From NCBI GenBank assembly GCA_017541665.1, contig JAFXYP010000026.1, positions 1 to 42,534 of the forward strand: DNA of 42,534 nt. Direction: 5' to 3'. Positions 42,107 through 42,534 of this stretch are shown here, one piece after another. The notes beneath the pieces were generated by a model, which was not told the DNA's origin, searched no databases, and worked only from the letters and a program-made list of their open reading frames with translations. This DNA is from Lentisphaeria bacterium. Its GTDB lineage: Bacteria; Verrucomicrobiota; Lentisphaeria; Victivallales; UBA1829. The position numbers were made by a program, and so were the translations under genes. Numbering within the stretch: position 1 is the first letter of the stretch; the number at the start of each line of letters is the position of its first letter.

Positions 42107-42183
42107 GGGGTATTAGCTCAGTTGGCTAGAGCGCCTCGCTGGCAGCGAGGAGGTCATGAGTTCGAGTCTCATATACTCCACCA
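42107..42183 (+). tRNA. tRNA-Ala (anticodon GGC)
   Basis: A 77-nt cloverleaf with encoded CCA. The acceptor arms GGGGTAT and ATACTCC pair with the G3-U70 wobble that identifies alanine tRNAs. The anticodon stem is CCTCG/CGAGG with loop CTGGCAG (GGC, reading GCC). The D arm is GCTC...GAGC and the T arm has TTCGAGT. The discriminator is A73. The high frequency of GCC codons in the neighbouring genes fits. Confidence 0.97.
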
Positions 42184-42194
42184 TTGAATCCAAT

Positions 42195-42225
42195 GCCACT
42201 CCTCTAAGAGTGGCTTATTTTTTTG
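42195..42225 (+). terminator. Rho-independent terminator of tRNA-Ala
   Basis: GCCACTC (42195-42201) and GAGTGGC (42208-42214) with loop CTCTAA, followed by TTATTTTTTT. Confidence 0.92.
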
Positions 42226-42534
42226 CTTTTCTCCCCACATTTCGAGCTCAGAACAGGACTTTGAGAAACATCCTCAGAGCAGGTCTACTCGCATACACAC
42301 CTCCAAAACCGGCCCAAATTCTCAGTTTTTCAGGGGCTCAAGGCAAGTCAGTCCTGCTCCAAAAATGAGGGAAAGTTTCTCAAACCGATAGGAAACTGAG
42401 CTTATTATGCGAAAATAATGGAAACTTTGTGGCTCAAATGACCTGTTTTATCCCGATTTTGAGCTCAAAACCGAAATGTGTCTTTTGTTCGGGATGACGA
42501 AAAAACGGCGTCAAAGGCTCTTTTTGACGAAAAA
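42226..42534. other. Non-coding A+T-richer sequence at the right edge
   Basis: About 310 nt with no ORF having plausible codon use. GAGCTCA followed by GAAC or AAAC occurs twice (about 42243 and 42461). TGACGAAAAA occurs twice near the end (about 42495 and 42525). It could be the upstream region of a gene beyond the window or the edge of an island; nothing more can be said. Confidence 0.4.

Overview
This 42.5 kb, GC-rich window reads as ordinary chromosome from a member of the PVC superphylum, most likely Lentisphaerota (Victivallis-like). That placement is an inference. It rests on a 52-aa protein of the Verrucomicrobia/Chlamydiae/Lentisphaerae small-basic-protein type (36097-36255), an orphan prepilin-type protein, a giant AIDA-repeat protein without a beta-barrel, and an ExbB/ExbD operon with two ExbD paralogues. 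I see no transposase, integrase, phage gene, rRNA or CRISPR array. One tRNA (Ala, GGC) lies at the right end.

Region 1 (1-9243, minus strand) is housekeeping. It holds a PPi-dependent phosphofructokinase, gatC-gatA, a DUF815-like AAA+ ATPase, a TadA-type deaminase, a PurS-PurS-PurL fusion FGAM synthase with its own promoter, and dapB, which runs off the left edge. Region 2 (9353-14283) has a DUF4143-type ATPase (+), endonuclease IV (-), an orphan pseudopilin (-) with its own promoter and terminator, and a tsaD-gph pair whose genes overlap by 4 nt. Region 3 (14317-24166) is the envelope section: a 1575-aa AIDA-repeat surface protein, and an operon exbD2 - 957-aa membrane-anchored coiled-coil protein - exbB - exbD1 ending in its own terminator. 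Region 4 (24131-29416) has an esterase-like lipoprotein, a voltage-gated-type K+ channel with a small membrane protein behind it (+), and an lptF/G-thrC operon (-).

Region 5 (29512-41646) is on the plus strand. It starts with a 1045-aa polypeptide that joins several solute-binding modules to an amino-acid ABC permease, with lobes in a circularly permuted order. Next come an uncharacterised 364-aa protein, a C_GCAxxG_C_C protein and a secreted protein. The mRNA of the secreted protein would end in eight exact 43-bp hairpin repeats, more hairpins and a terminator. Then follow the small basic protein, aconitase, biosynthetic arginine decarboxylase (SpeA) and carboxynorspermidine dehydrogenase. 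SpeA and the last enzyme fit the alternative spermidine route (arginine to agmatine to putrescine to carboxyspermidine). Region 6 (41647-42534) is mostly non-coding and A+T-richer, with a tiny membrane ORF and tRNA-Ala.

The promoters are unusually readable. Five transcription units carry TTGA(A/T)(A/T)-17 nt-TATATT, and others carry TTGAAA-16-TATTTT or TTGCAT-16-TATA(C/G)T. The best candidates for undescribed biology are the ExbB/D operon with its giant partner, the permuted binding-protein/permease fusion, the 43-bp hairpin array in a 3'UTR, and the AIDA protein that lacks any recognisable secretion signal.
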